From Cyanophora paradoxa (taxonomy: Eukaryota > Glaucocystophyceae > Cyanophorales > Cyanophoraceae), in NCBI GenBank assembly GCA_004431415.1, contig QPMI01000626.1:186001-250000 (forward strand): a stretch of 64,000 bases of DNA. The letters run 5' to 3'. The notes beneath the pieces were generated by a model. The model was not told the origin of the DNA and made no database searches. It worked only from the letters and a program-made list of their open reading frames with translations. Below are positions 45,302 to 54,398 of this stretch, in pieces. Each line of letters begins with the position of its first letter. Positions within the stretch are counted from its first letter, which is position 1. The position numbers and the translations under genes were made by a program.

Positions 45302-46226
45302 ATGAAAGAATACCTGAGCTTTTCGAGCGATGATCGCGATGAGGAGTTTACTCAGCCAAACCAGTATGTAGTGACATTACCCCGTCGCTATGACAACGTA
45401 AAATCGGTGCGCCTGGTGCAGGCAACGGTTCCCAATGTTCTTTCGACCGTGACAAACGATATAGACGCCACTGGTGCAACCATCGAGCGCATGGAACTCT
45501 ATTTCTCGGTCACAGCTTCGGATTCCGGATTCGTGACCATCACAATCCCCAAAGGATTTTACACCAAAGACGACCTTGCCGCAAAAGTCACAGAAAGACT
45601 CGAAGCAGCTCGCCTTTCAGATTTCGGTGGAAAATATATTAAATGCCGCTATAATACTACTTCAAAGATCTATGAGTTTTTCAGTGATAGTAACTTTTGG
45701 TTCAAGTTCTCCAAAGCTTCCCTGAAACACTCAGAAAATCCAGTAATCGCAAAGCAATCGCTAAGAAACTCGCAATATTCGGTTTCAAAGATATTCAGCT
45801 ATATGTTTACGAGACATTTACCCCTTTTGCAAGCGATACATTCCTTGTGTTTAATCCTGGGACGGGAACTGTGACACTCAATCGACGCATTCGCGGCTAT
45901 ACTCGTGGAGATGAGACCCCGGCGGCGATGATCTGGCTATATATTGATGAATTTGCGCCGTTTATTCGCTCAGTCAACAAGCACGTCGATGGTTATTTCA
46001 TGCGCATTCCAATCCCACAGGAACTCGAACATGGTGATATCTACCACTTCGACACGTCCACTACGGTGCCTCTCATTCGTGAATTCCGCGAATTAAAATC
46101 TTTCGACCGCCTCACGATTAAACTCATCGACCATGATGGCGCTCTCTTAGATTTCGGGTTTGGGCGCATTATTTCACTTTTGAAATCGAAACCTACGACG
46201 CACCGCCCGAAATGAATTTCTATTGA
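45302..46226 (+). pseudogene. Minor capsid (penton-type) protein, copy 2; two apparent one-base deletions
   Basis: Starts MKEYLSFSSDDRDEEF and continues VKSVRLVQATVPNV, the same N-terminal pattern as its divergent neighbour. The frame is lost at CCC 45,720-45,722 and again at GGG 46,162-46,164. Adding one base at each restores one frame of about 308 residues ending in EMNFY, with an HYFTFEIE C-terminal strand typical of the family. Position before the capsid gene supports a vertex/penton role. The internal ATG of the middle frame is not a convincing start. Confidence 0.65.
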
Positions 46227-46232
46227 GCCCTG

Positions 46233-46262
46233 TAAATTATTTTCTGATCCCAAAGATAAGAG
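46233..46262 (+). promoter_or_regulatory. TATTTTCT-type promoter of the capsid gene
   Basis: AATTATTTTCTGATCC lies just upstream of the capsid ATG at 46,274 and is a variant of the TATTTTCTCCG box seen before three other PLV genes. Confidence 0.45.
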
Positions 46263-46273
46263 AAGAAACGCTC

Positions 46274-47586
46274 ATGGAGACTAACAGCCAATTCCAGCGC
46301 CCAACGCTGAAATCTATGCTCACCACCGATGACTACAAGGATTATTTCCTAAACAAGTCGCTGGTCATTGGAACGTCCTCTGGCACTAAGCCACTTCGAG
46401 TTCTGGTCGCCCCCGACACTGAGCCACCCAGCGCTCTCGGCAACCGAGTTGTCTTCAAAATCCCCGCTACCATTTCCTGAATGGTCTCGCGCTGCAACTC
46501 GATCTTAACCCGATCACCCTCACTGATCTCACGAATGGTGTCGCTGGAACTACTGGCTACCTTCGCGTTATTGGATCGCTAATTAAGCGCATTGAAATCT
46601 CTCACGCTTCATTCCGCTATGTTGTCCCAGAGGATTTCGTCACCCAGTATTTTCTACTGATGACCGAACAGGGCGAACTCGATAAGAAACTTCGCTATGT
46701 GGGTGGTCTTGTCGGAACCGCTGGTAACACTGTCGGTGGAACCTACGAAATCGATTTACCCTCTCCTTTCGAGAAGGCGATGTTCCCACTTTGCGCTCTG
46801 AACTCTGAGATCGTGGTCGAAATCGAATTCAAGGCGATTGGTGATGGTATCATTGAGGATGTAAACAATGTTGGCAATATTTCGGTCGTAAACAGTGGTG
46901 CTTCCCTTCAAGTGCTGAAACCCCGCATTATCTGCAAGGTCGTAAATGCCGATGAGGCGGTTGTATCTGAGACCATTGCCCGTGTTAAATCGACTGGTAT
47001 CGCGATCCCCTACAACGAAATCGGTTTCCTCCACACAGATTTCCAGCCGACCGCCTCCGGTTCGCGAGTCAATCTCTCGCAACTCACAGGTGCGGGTCTC
47101 ATCCACACTCTCGTATTCTCTGTGCGCCAAAACGCGAAGACGAAGGTGAACAACGGAACTCTCTCGGTTCTGGCTCCTCGTGCACTCCGAACCAACGCTG
47201 TGAACTTCTATGTGGAACTCAACAATAACCGCCTTTACTCGAATACTTCGCTTCCTCTCATGATTGCCGCGACCGAACTTCAAGATAAATATAATTCGGC
47301 GATCTTTACCGAGAGCACAAGCTACCCCGCTCTCACTGGCATTTACTTCGGTGCTGGAAACGGAAAGGCGTCGCTTCTCAACCAAGAGAACACGGGCTAC
47401 ATCGATGCCACAGGCACATCGGCGTTCGATCTGGTCTTCGAATTCAATGGTGTCACAGCCGGTGGAGTCGGTAATGAGGAGTGGTATGCGGGTGCCGCTT
47501 ATCAGAAGATGCAAATTCAGTGCATTGCCCTCGCTCATAATATCATGATAATCGGAGCTGATGGTATTCGCAGAGTAAGTAGCTAA
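46274..47586 (+). pseudogene. Major capsid protein candidate; one apparent one-base deletion
   Basis: Starts METNSQFQRPTLKSMLTTDD. The frame breaks at the CCCC run 46,462-46,465 and resumes as FLNGLALQLDLNPITL to the end RRVSS at 47,586. With one base added the length is about 437 residues, within the PLV range. A segment FEKAMFPLCALNSEIVVEIE matches the A-x-P-L-x-A-L-x-x-x-x-V-x-I strand motif between the two jelly rolls of double jelly-roll capsid proteins. It lies between a minor-capsid gene and the packaging ATPase, the usual place. No other gene in the element is a better candidate. Assignment is by size, motif and context only. Confidence 0.7.
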
Positions 47587-47609
47587 GGAATTCGTGCGAT
47601 TACCACAGT

Positions 47610-47640
47610 CAGTCTTATTTTTCTATTGTTTTTATAGTGA
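47610..47640 (+). promoter_or_regulatory. Promoter-like T-rich box before the ATPase gene
   Basis: TTATTTTTCTATTGTTTTTA lies directly before TAGTGAAAGAATG, resembling the TATTTTCT box. It supports ATG 47,645 as the start. Confidence 0.4.
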
Positions 47641-47644
47641 AAGA

Positions 47645-48510
47645 ATGCAAAAAGGGACAACGCCCATGGATCTCGAAGAATGGAACCCGAAACAGAGGGT
47701 GAAACTTCCCGCACGATTTCTCCTATTGGCGAAAACCAATTGTGGTAAATCGGTATTCTTAAAGTGGCTGATCAAAGAACTCGAAGACCAGATCTCATAC
47801 GTTCTGGTCTTTTGTCCAACGAGTTTCAACGGTTTCTGGGGACAAATTACAGACGAAGTGCATGACACCTGGAAACCGGAATATGTAGAGTCGATCATAG
47901 AAGCCCGCAAAAAGCCATCATTGCGGGTAAGAAACCAAAGAATATTCTCATCGTGCTCGACGATTGTTTGGAGTCCGGAACTATCGATCTTTCGCGCGAT
48001 CATTTGCTAAATAAATTGATGGCGCAAGGTCGTCATACGTTTTGTTCCGTGGCTCTAATATCGCAGAAACTAACAAAGCTTTCAACGATCATTCGCAGCA
48101 ATGCGGAGTATATCATATTCCTAAGCTGGTCAAACATGCGAGAGTTTGAAGCATATCACGAAGAGTTCGGGAACATGGATAAAGAGAGTTTTAAGCGCAT
48201 GTTCCAAGAATTCTGTCATAGCTACCAAGCGATCATTCACGATAATACCGGGTATTCTGTGCGATGGTGGGTCGAAAAAGCCGATATGATCGATGACCAT
48301 CCGTTTACTAAATTCCACAAGCGGGCGGCTTTTGAAGAAAAGAAGCGCAAACAACAAGAGGAGCAAGCGACAAAACCGCCGCCTGTCAAAGATTCGACAA
48401 CTGTCTGTCGAACTTTATCCAAATTTGAGCGTGAGCTTGAAGGTATCCCCAAACTTTCGCAAATTTCGCCTAAGAAAAAGAAAATGTTAATCAAATGTAA
48501 GAGAAGATAA
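47645..48510 (+). pseudogene. A32-like DNA-packaging ATPase; one apparent one-base deletion
   Basis: Starts at ATG 47,645. Walker A is LLLAKTNCGKS (Lys35-Ser36; the usual first Gly is Ala). The frame is lost at the AAAAA run 47,909-47,913; in the next frame Walker B reads NILIVLDDC. Then GRHTFCSVALISQ and IIRSNAEYIIFL give the R-H-x(6)-S-Q and R-x-N motifs of the FtsK/HerA A32-like clade. With one base added it is about 288 residues, a normal size for PLV and virophage packaging ATPases. It pumps the genome into the capsid and is a hallmark of this virus group. A basic Lys-rich tail ends the protein. Confidence 0.88.
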
Positions 48511-48512
48511 TC

Positions 48513-49196
48513 ATGGTCTACCGAAAGAAGCCTCAAACCATTCAAACTGTCGCTTCTGGTAATCCTAATCGCGGACTTGAAGAGTCTGGGTTAACGTCGG
48601 GTGGCGGTCTCGAAATGCCCGAATATCTTATAGACACTTCGCCAGAGGAGGTCGCCAAGCAAGAGGCGATTATTGCGAGTGCCACCGCGGACAAGGGAAA
48701 CCAAGATAGCGGTAAACGCCAAATGGACGATTTAGCTACTGTAAAACCACAGATTGGAGGCGGCTCTGTTGATGAAGCAACCGACAAAGTAATTAAAGCG
48801 CAAGTTGTCGCAAGCCAGCACAAAACGCAAGACGTCCCGAAAGCCGCCGAAACTGAGCTCAAAAAGCGCGGATCCTATCAAAAACACACGGTTCCTGTCG
48901 ACGTTGTCATGAGCTTCGAAGAGAAAGTGCGAGACCTTGAAATGAAAGTCTCTAACTACGAGAAATGGATGCAAGATTATAACGAACGCAAGAAATTAAA
49001 GGGGCTCGTGAAGAAAGAGATCTCCAAACTCGGATTAAAGCAAAAAGTCGACGTAGAGGAGATTAAAAAGGAGGAAAAGACAGATGCGCAAGCCGTAACT
49101 CGACAGCAATCGGTTGCCCCGCAATATGCACATATTGTGCCGACCGCACCCGTGAATTATGCCGCAATGCTTGGTGGTAAACGCCATATCCGCTAA
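48513..49196 (+). CDS. Hypothetical protein with coiled coil, follows ATPase
   Basis: 227 residues, starting two bases after the ATPase stop. The N-terminal half is polar and disordered-looking. Residues about 125-190 are strongly charged coiled coil (VVMSFEEKVRDLEMKVSNYE). The last residues are NYAAMLGGKRHIR. No family is recognised. The tight coupling to the ATPase suggests a packaging, scaffold or core role (inference). Confidence 0.7.
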   Translation: MVYRKKPQTIQTVASGNPNRGLEESGLTSGGGLEMPEYLIDTSPEEVAKQEAIIASATADKGNQDSGKRQMDDLATVKPQIGGGSVDEATDKVIKAQVVASQHKTQDVPKAAETELKKRGSYQKHTVPVDVVMSFEEKVRDLEMKVSNYEKWMQDYNERKKLKGLVKKEISKLGLKQKVDVEEIKKEEKTDAQAVTRQQSVAPQYAHIVPTAPVNYAAMLGGKRHIR

Positions 49197-49342
49197 TGGC
49201 TGTGAATATCCGCAAGGCAAAGCTGAACCCGCCCGTATTTAGAGCGGGTCTTTATGTGGACTCCCTTGCAATAGGGACAGGTCGGCTCCATAAACAGCAT
49301 TATAAGTTCGACCAATTCGTAGGGGAACACACGAGCAAGTAA
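49196..49342 (+). CDS. Small 48-residue protein overlapping the upstream stop
   Basis: The upstream stop and this start share a base in TAATG (49,194-49,198). The frame reads MAVNIRKAKLNPPVFRAGLY and ends GEHTSK before TAA at 49,340-49,342. The stop-start overlap is typical of compact viral operon-like layouts. Function is unknown. Confidence 0.5.
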   Translation: MAVNIRKAKLNPPVFRAGLYVDSLAIGTGRLHKQHYKFDQFVGEHTSK

Positions 49343-49355
49343 AGCCCTCATTCCC

Positions 49356-49380
49356 TTTTATTTTCTCCGATATTTAATAC
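49356..49380 (+). promoter_or_regulatory. TATTTTCTCCG promoter box, gene 49,401
   Basis: TTTTATTTTCTCCGATATTT lies 21 bases before ATG 49,401. The same core TATTTTCTCCG occurs before 49,960 and 55,643. Confidence 0.6.
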
Positions 49381-49400
49381 GTTGCGTCCTTGTAGGATCG

Positions 49401-49835
49401 ATGAATTTCATCACACAATGCATTGAAATGTTTCAGCTTCATGTCGTGTCTAATTGCCACAGTCCTTGCTGTGACACAACCGTAGAGGTTAATATTTCTG
49501 ACGACGAGAATGGAGGTAGGCGCCTTTCTGTATATTCTAACCACAGCGACAATCACAACCACCCACGATCTCGATCGCCCTCGCCTGTGCCCGCGGCTAT
49601 GAGTTCTAATATCGAAACCGCTCAGATAGAGGACGTGCATGTAGAGCATATTAGAAGGCGCTCATGTCCTGAATTTGTAGAAGGTCATTTGCGCGCTGAC
49701 TCCCCTTATCCGATGTATAGATTGGATCAAATGCCATTAGGCGACGATGAAAATGTAACGAACCCTTATGTTTATCCTCAGCAACCTTATGTATATCCTC
49801 AGCAACAAGAAAGAACCGTCTGGAACGGTTATTGA
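49401..49835 (+). CDS. Hypothetical protein with N-terminal Cys cluster and YVYPQQ repeat
   Basis: 144 residues, MNFITQCIEMFQLHVVSNCH onward, with Cys residues at CHSPCC. A central serine/arginine/histidine-rich disordered part follows, and then a YVYPQQ doublet near the C-terminus. It is preceded by the shared promoter box. Function is unknown. Confidence 0.6.
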   Translation: MNFITQCIEMFQLHVVSNCHSPCCDTTVEVNISDDENGGRRLSVYSNHSDNHNHPRSRSPSPVPAAMSSNIETAQIEDVHVEHIRRRSCPEFVEGHLRADSPYPMYRLDQMPLGDDENVTNPYVYPQQPYVYPQQQERTVWNGY

Positions 49836-49937
49836 GCGGTGAATTTCGGTGGCGCTTGTATCGAGCCAAGGGCAAAAATTGAAGGTTTCGGTAAAAGGTA
49901 TATAAGGGCAAGGGAAATAATACAGAGTGACAAAAAA

Positions 49938-49959
49938 CTATTTTCTCCGGTTATAGTAA
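49938..49959 (+). promoter_or_regulatory. TATTTTCTCCG promoter box, gene 49,960
   Basis: CTATTTTCTCCGGTTATAGT abuts the ATG at 49,960, leaving almost no leader. A late-type initiator is likely by analogy with short leaders in related viruses (inference). Confidence 0.6.
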
Positions 49960-50373
49960 ATGGCGAAACCCAAGATTTCAAACCAAGAGGCAATGGCGGC
50001 ACAGCAAGAAAAGCGCAGACCAGGGCGACCGAAGAAGGTGATCACAGAAGAGGAGAAAGCGGAGAGATTAAGACTAAAACGCGAGAAAGATGCAGAGCGG
50101 CAGCGAAACAAGCATCAGAGACAAAAGCAAGAGCGATTAGCCGCCGGAGAGGCTACTATATTCACACCGGAACAGCTACAAAAGATCGCAATTCGTAAAC
50201 AGCAGCGATACCAAGACGATGAAGAGTATCGGGAGAAAATCCGAGAGAAGGCACGTGAATACCAACGAAGGAAAAGAGCGGAACGCAAGCTGAATCCGCC
50301 GGTGAAGCCCCAGCCGCAAAAGCCCGCTGGAAGACCCCGAAAGCATGTCGTCGAGAACGCAAAAACTTCGTAG
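49960..50373 (+). CDS. Highly basic protein with AT-hook-like motifs
   Basis: 137 residues, MAKPKISNQEAMAAQQEKRR onward. RRPGRPKK (near residue 22) and PAGRPRKH (near the C-terminus) match AT-hook cores (GRP). The centre is a long charged helix rich in Lys, Arg, Glu and Gln. I infer a DNA-binding or genome-condensing protein. A competing frame starting at 49,839 has no promoter box and a less natural composition. Confidence 0.6.
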   Translation: MAKPKISNQEAMAAQQEKRRPGRPKKVITEEEKAERLRLKREKDAERQRNKHQRQKQERLAAGEATIFTPEQLQKIAIRKQQRYQDDEEYREKIREKAREYQRRKRAERKLNPPVKPQPQKPAGRPRKHVVENAKTS

Positions 50374-50498
50374 CGGAAAGTACCGTACGATGCAAAAAAT
50401 GATTAATTTTTTACCTCCATTTTTATTCCCCGTATCGGTCAAAAAATCACATCGGTCATATTTCGGTGAGTGTGTTGCGAAGCTTTGCTCTGGCGAAA

Positions 50499-53400
50499 AT
50501 GGATACAATGTCTCAAATTATAATTAGACCGGGTCAAGTTCGTCATGATTGGCATGAGAGCGAATCAATCTTCTATTTACTCAAATACTACCATGAATTG
50601 GCAGTAGGACTTAAAACTTTCGGCCAAGCATACGAGGTGTTCTTCTATAAGACACCACCAACCCAGGAACAGAAAAGACTAATCCAAATATTTGATGATC
50701 TTGGCGGCAGTATCGATGATGCCTTTATAACTGTTCATGAGGTCGTGATCGATGGGGACGAAGGTGTCGAAGATGACGGAGCCGGTGCTATCCCTGGCAA
50801 TCGCTATGCGTTTCTGGATGAGGAGCTTACGGACAGCATGCGATGCACCGCGATTATGAGCAAATTCACAGACTACACATTAAATCCAAACGCGTCTGAG
50901 TTCGAAGATATTATTGAGCTTCCCAAATCATCGACATCTAACGCTTGCGGCTACGATATGATCATCTCCACATGGGGAGCGTCCATTAAGAAGTGTCAGG
51001 AGGCGCCAAAACCGCGATATACTGACTTAACTATGTCGTACGACGGTCTCTATAAATTCTTTCACGGTCGTGAACGCACACCTGGCGACTCTCTGGCTCT
51101 CACGCTCCGCCACATCGAGAAATTCTGTAAGAGAATTCAGACAGGCTTCCGCGTCTTTGATGTCGACGGAAAGTTAATACACAAATTCGCGGCGGAATCA
51201 ATTAACAAAAACATCTTTCCCCGCAATATTCACTTTATGATTCACAACAAGCACATCTATATATTCAACGATAACATCAAGTCGCTCGAAATGCGCATGG
51301 CAAAGATGGAGGTCGAAGAGCTCGATAATCATGTTCCTAAGTCGAACTCTTCGTTAGCACTCTATAAAATTCCGACGTGTCTTACTCACGATATCTTCGC
51401 GCACACATCCAAGGATTTGTTAAAGATCACGCAACTTAAACTATCGCCCGACGAGCGCAGTTTCATCCGCATTCTGTATACTGGGCGCGAAGGTCTGGAA
51501 GGTCTTCTATTTACGTTCCTGAAAATGCGATATGAACCCGCAGTGAAGCTAACACCATCGAAACAGATCGACAGCATCACATTCAAAGCTAATGGCTCGA
51601 TGTTCTCTATCAAAGATCCACGCACAACAGACCACTTTATTGAGCAAGATTTCGAAACAGAGGAGTATTATAATAAGGTCTGTGAAATCGGGAAGGGATT
51701 CCGCGAGTCGCTTCTAAATGCGACGAATATCTCACATTACAGCCCGAACATGCGCGAAATTCTCACGCACTACAAGCGATCCGCACTAAGCGGCTTTTTC
51801 TATAAGCCGAACCCGAAAGCTACCTACACAGCTGTCGATATGGCGAAGTGCTACCCTTCGATACTGAAAGGCATGCAATATCTTCCGAAATACAATGTGT
51901 TTGATGACTTCGTTCCCTTTAAAGCGGGAAGCGATATTCTCGAATACGCGATCTACTACGTGCGTGTCGTTGCGTTTGAGAGAGAGCAAGCGACTTTCGC
52001 CGACGATGAGGATGTAGATTATGATGCCGCCATGTCTCGCAAGATTGATGGAATCGAAATTATTCTGGATCGCGCATTTTCCGTGAGTGGTCGCTGTTAT
52101 AATTTCATGACAGGCTACACTCTCTCCATGCACTGGGCGGACGTAAAGGACAAGATAGAGATTATCGCGGTCGCGGAGCCTTCGCATTTGGTGCCCAATA
52201 TGTCGATCGCTGAGATGAAGAAAGTGCTTTCAAGTGACATTCAAACCACGGACAAGAAACACATTTTAGTGAAAGAGATCGGAATGCTCGGCAAATTCCA
52301 AGACTCGCAAACATCCACGAAAATGTTCTACAACCGTGCCGAGGCTGAGAGGTTCGCCCAAGAATGCGGAGGAACAGTAGAGGTGTTTACTTTCAATCCT
52401 AAGAATTCGAAACGTGTCAAAACTCTTAGCGAATTCGAAGGTCACATCTATTTCGTTAAGATCAGCTCCCACCGCGAGCTCGTTAACGGATTCCTTCCTA
52501 TCCACTTTCATATTTACGATCGTAACCGCGCTAATATGTTTGCGCAATACAAGCGCCTGACAGCGCGCGGGCACAAGGTTGCCGGGATCAGAACGGACTG
52601 TCTTTATATCGAAGGTTCATGGACAAGTAAGAAAGAGTTCGACCGAAATGCGTTTGAGAACATGGGCAAATTCAGCTATATTCCCGGGAAAAGATGCCCT
52701 GAGAATGCACTCCGCCCACCACGGGGTGTAACTCTCGAATTTCAGGATCCCGAGACACTCATTAACCGGTTCTCGCTGAGGGACGAATTTAATCCGGAGT
52801 GCTTTAATTGGGTTGCGAAGCTCCATAATCGTATGCTTGTCCTTGCTGACATGCCCGGAAGTGGAAAGTCGACACTCGGTATTAACTGTTTCGCATCTCA
52901 AAAGTCAAATTGCTTAGTCATTTGCCCCTATAACAAACAGTGCGCAGAGCTAAGGGACTCTCTCAAAGTCCGCGGAATCGAGAATATTACCGTTCGCACT
53001 TTGTATAATGTTCTCGGGATCCGTGTCTCAAATGATCAGACCTACGAAGAGGCTATGAGCGAAAAAGACCAGAGGGCGTTCGTATCTGAGTTCAGCCACA
53101 TTATGTTCGACGAGATATTTGCGTATTCCGTAAAAGATCTCGCTAAGATCAAGTCGTTTATCGATCGCTATCCGGATATCAAATATTTGGCTAATGGCGA
53201 TACCTATCAGAACGAACCGATTAATGATGAGCTATCGGTTTCTGATCGCAAGGGCTACTATAAGCGCGCTGTGCAGAGCATGTTCCCTAACGTCCTGAGT
53301 CTACGCATTAACAAGCGGCACAAGAAGGAGACAGACCGTGAATTAATTCGGGCGATTAAAGAGGATCTCTTCGAGAACGGACTGGAAGCCGCACAGATTA

Positions 53401-54206
53401 TCTCGAAATACGGGTTGCCGACAATTAATGATCTAAGCGCCATTCCCGACGGCTACTTTGGCATCGCTTACAGAAACGAAATGACCTTAGCCTATAACAA
53501 ACTGATGCACGATAGACGAAAAGTAAATATTGCAACCGTAGAGGTCAACGGCATCAAATTCTACAAGGGTTTGGAGGTCGTTTGTCGCAGGTATCTACGC
53601 ATTTCGCGGTCTGAGGGTGAGTCTATTAACGCATACACGAATTACACCTATCGAATCACCAAAATCACCAAGCAAATGGTCACATTAACTGACGTTTTCG
53701 ATGGCGTCACGTTCGAGGTTCCGTGCGCGATGTTAGAACATTTTTCTCTCCCTTATGCAGGAACAGGTCATTCAACGCAAGGTCTCACACTTGATTCGGG
53801 CATTGTCATTTGTGAGGCTACGTTCCGCTATACCACTCGCGAATGGTTCTATACCGCGCTCACTCGTAACCGCGATCTGTCTACTGTGCTGATTTATACA
53901 CCGATTCACAAGTTCCAAGGAAAGAGTGACTACATCGAGTATCTGAAAGGGAAGATCCGCGGTTACAAATGCCAGGATCAGCGTGCCGGGCGCGATTTCG
54001 ATGAGGCGGATTATATTACGCCGGAGTGGATATTAGAGCGCAAGAAGCAACAGAAGGGCGCCTGTGCGCTCTGTTCCCTTCCTATTCCGACTGAGCCACA
54101 AGATCCGAATTACAAGCTCGTCGTGGATCGCATAAACAACAGGCGCCCACATCTTAAAGACAATTGCCAGCTCGTGCATCACGGGTGCAATTGCAGCAAA
54201 AAATAA
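50499..54206 (+). CDS. DNA polymerase B - SF1 helicase - HNH fusion protein
   Basis: About 1,235 residues from ATG 50,499 (MDTMSQIIIRPGQVRHDWHE); a GTG at 50,466 would add 11. The N-terminal 400 residues are unassigned and contain NACGYDMIIS. Polymerase B: motif A DMAKCYPSI (Asp447), a motif B-like IGMLGKF, motif C RTDCLYI (Asp700; the usual D-T-D is reduced to T-D). An SF1 helicase follows: Walker A DMPGSGKST (Lys790), Walker B MFDEI (Asp871-Glu872), NGDTYQNEP, then GHSTQGLTLDS and WFYTALTRNRD. The last 50 residues form an HNH-like zinc motif: CALC (1,189-1,192), VVDRINNRRPHLKDNCQLVH, CNC. It would replicate the element, with helicase and polymerase in one chain. The frame is intact over 3.7 kb. 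Whether priming is protein-based cannot be seen. Confidence 0.82.
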   Translation: MDTMSQIIIRPGQVRHDWHESESIFYLLKYYHELAVGLKTFGQAYEVFFYKTPPTQEQKRLIQIFDDLGGSIDDAFITVHEVVIDGDEGVEDDGAGAIPGNRYAFLDEELTDSMRCTAIMSKFTDYTLNPNASEFEDIIELPKSSTSNACGYDMIISTWGASIKKCQEAPKPRYTDLTMSYDGLYKFFHGRERTPGDSLALTLRHIEKFCKRIQTGFRVFDVDGKLIHKFAAESINKNIFPRNIHFMIHNKHIYIFNDNIKSLEMRMAKMEVEELDNHVPKSNSSLALYKIPTCLTHDIFAHTSKDLLKITQLKLSPDERSFIRILYTGREGLEGLLFTFLKMRYEPAVKLTPSKQIDSITFKANGSMFSIKDPRTTDHFIEQDFETEEYYNKVCEIGKGFRESLLNATNISHYSPNMREILTHYKRSALSGFFYKPNPKATYTAVDMAKCYPSILKGMQYLPKYNVFDDFVPFKAGSDILEYAIYYVRVVAFEREQATFADDEDVDYDAAMSRKIDGIEIILDRAFSVSGRCYNFMTGYTLSMHWADVKDKIEIIAVAEPSHLVPNMSIAEMKKVLSSDIQTTDKKHILVKEIGMLGKFQDSQTSTKMFYNRAEAERFAQECGGTVEVFTFNPKNSKRVKTLSEFEGHIYFVKISSHRELVNGFLPIHFHIYDRNRANMFAQYKRLTARGHKVAGIRTDCLYIEGSWTSKKEFDRNAFENMGKFSYIPGKRCPENALRPPRGVTLEFQDPETLINRFSLRDEFNPECFNWVAKLHNRMLVLADMPGSGKSTLGINCFASQKSNCLVICPYNKQCAELRDSLKVRGIENITVRTLYNVLGIRVSNDQTYEEAMSEKDQRAFVSEFSHIMFDEIFAYSVKDLAKIKSFIDRYPDIKYLANGDTYQNEPINDELSVSDRKGYYKRAVQSMFPNVLSLRINKRHKKETDRELIRAIKEDLFENGLEAAQIISKYGLPTINDLSAIPDGYFGIAYRNEMTLAYNKLMHDRRKVNIATVEVNGIKFYKGLEVVCRRYLRISRSEGESINAYTNYTYRITKITKQMVTLTDVFDGVTFEVPCAMLEHFSLPYAGTGHSTQGLTLDSGIVICEATFRYTTREWFYTALTRNRDLSTVLIYTPIHKFQGKSDYIEYLKGKIRGYKCQDQRAGRDFDEADYITPEWILERKKQQKGACALCSLPIPTEPQDPNYKLVVDRINNRRPHLKDNCQLVHHGCNCSKK

Positions 54207-54224
54207 ACAGGTTTAATTAGAAGA

Positions 54225-54365
54225 ATGTCACGGATCGTTAGAAGGGTAGCGGCGAGGAGACAGAGACCACCATACTACCTATCGCGGTTCCTGAAACTGA
54301 GCAAGTCCCCAAAAAATCACAAAACGCCAAGCAAAATCAAATTTATTAGGAGATGTTCCTTTTAG
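54225..54365 (+). CDS. Small basic protein, 46 residues
   Basis: MSRIVRRVAARRQRPPYYLS and on to RRCSF-stop at 54,363-54,365. Very rich in Arg and Lys, like viral core or protamine-like peptides. It sits alone between polymerase and integrase. It could be a chance frame, though the spacing and composition favour a gene. Confidence 0.4.
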   Translation: MSRIVRRVAARRQRPPYYLSRFLKLSKSPKNHKTPSKIKFIRRCSF

Positions 54366-54398
54366 CATTGCTAACCGTCCTCTAAGATCGTGCGCCGC

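Noticed and set aside
45697-46215. Separate 172-residue gene
   Set aside because: It is the middle part of minor-capsid copy 2 after a frame break, without its own promoter or a convincing start.
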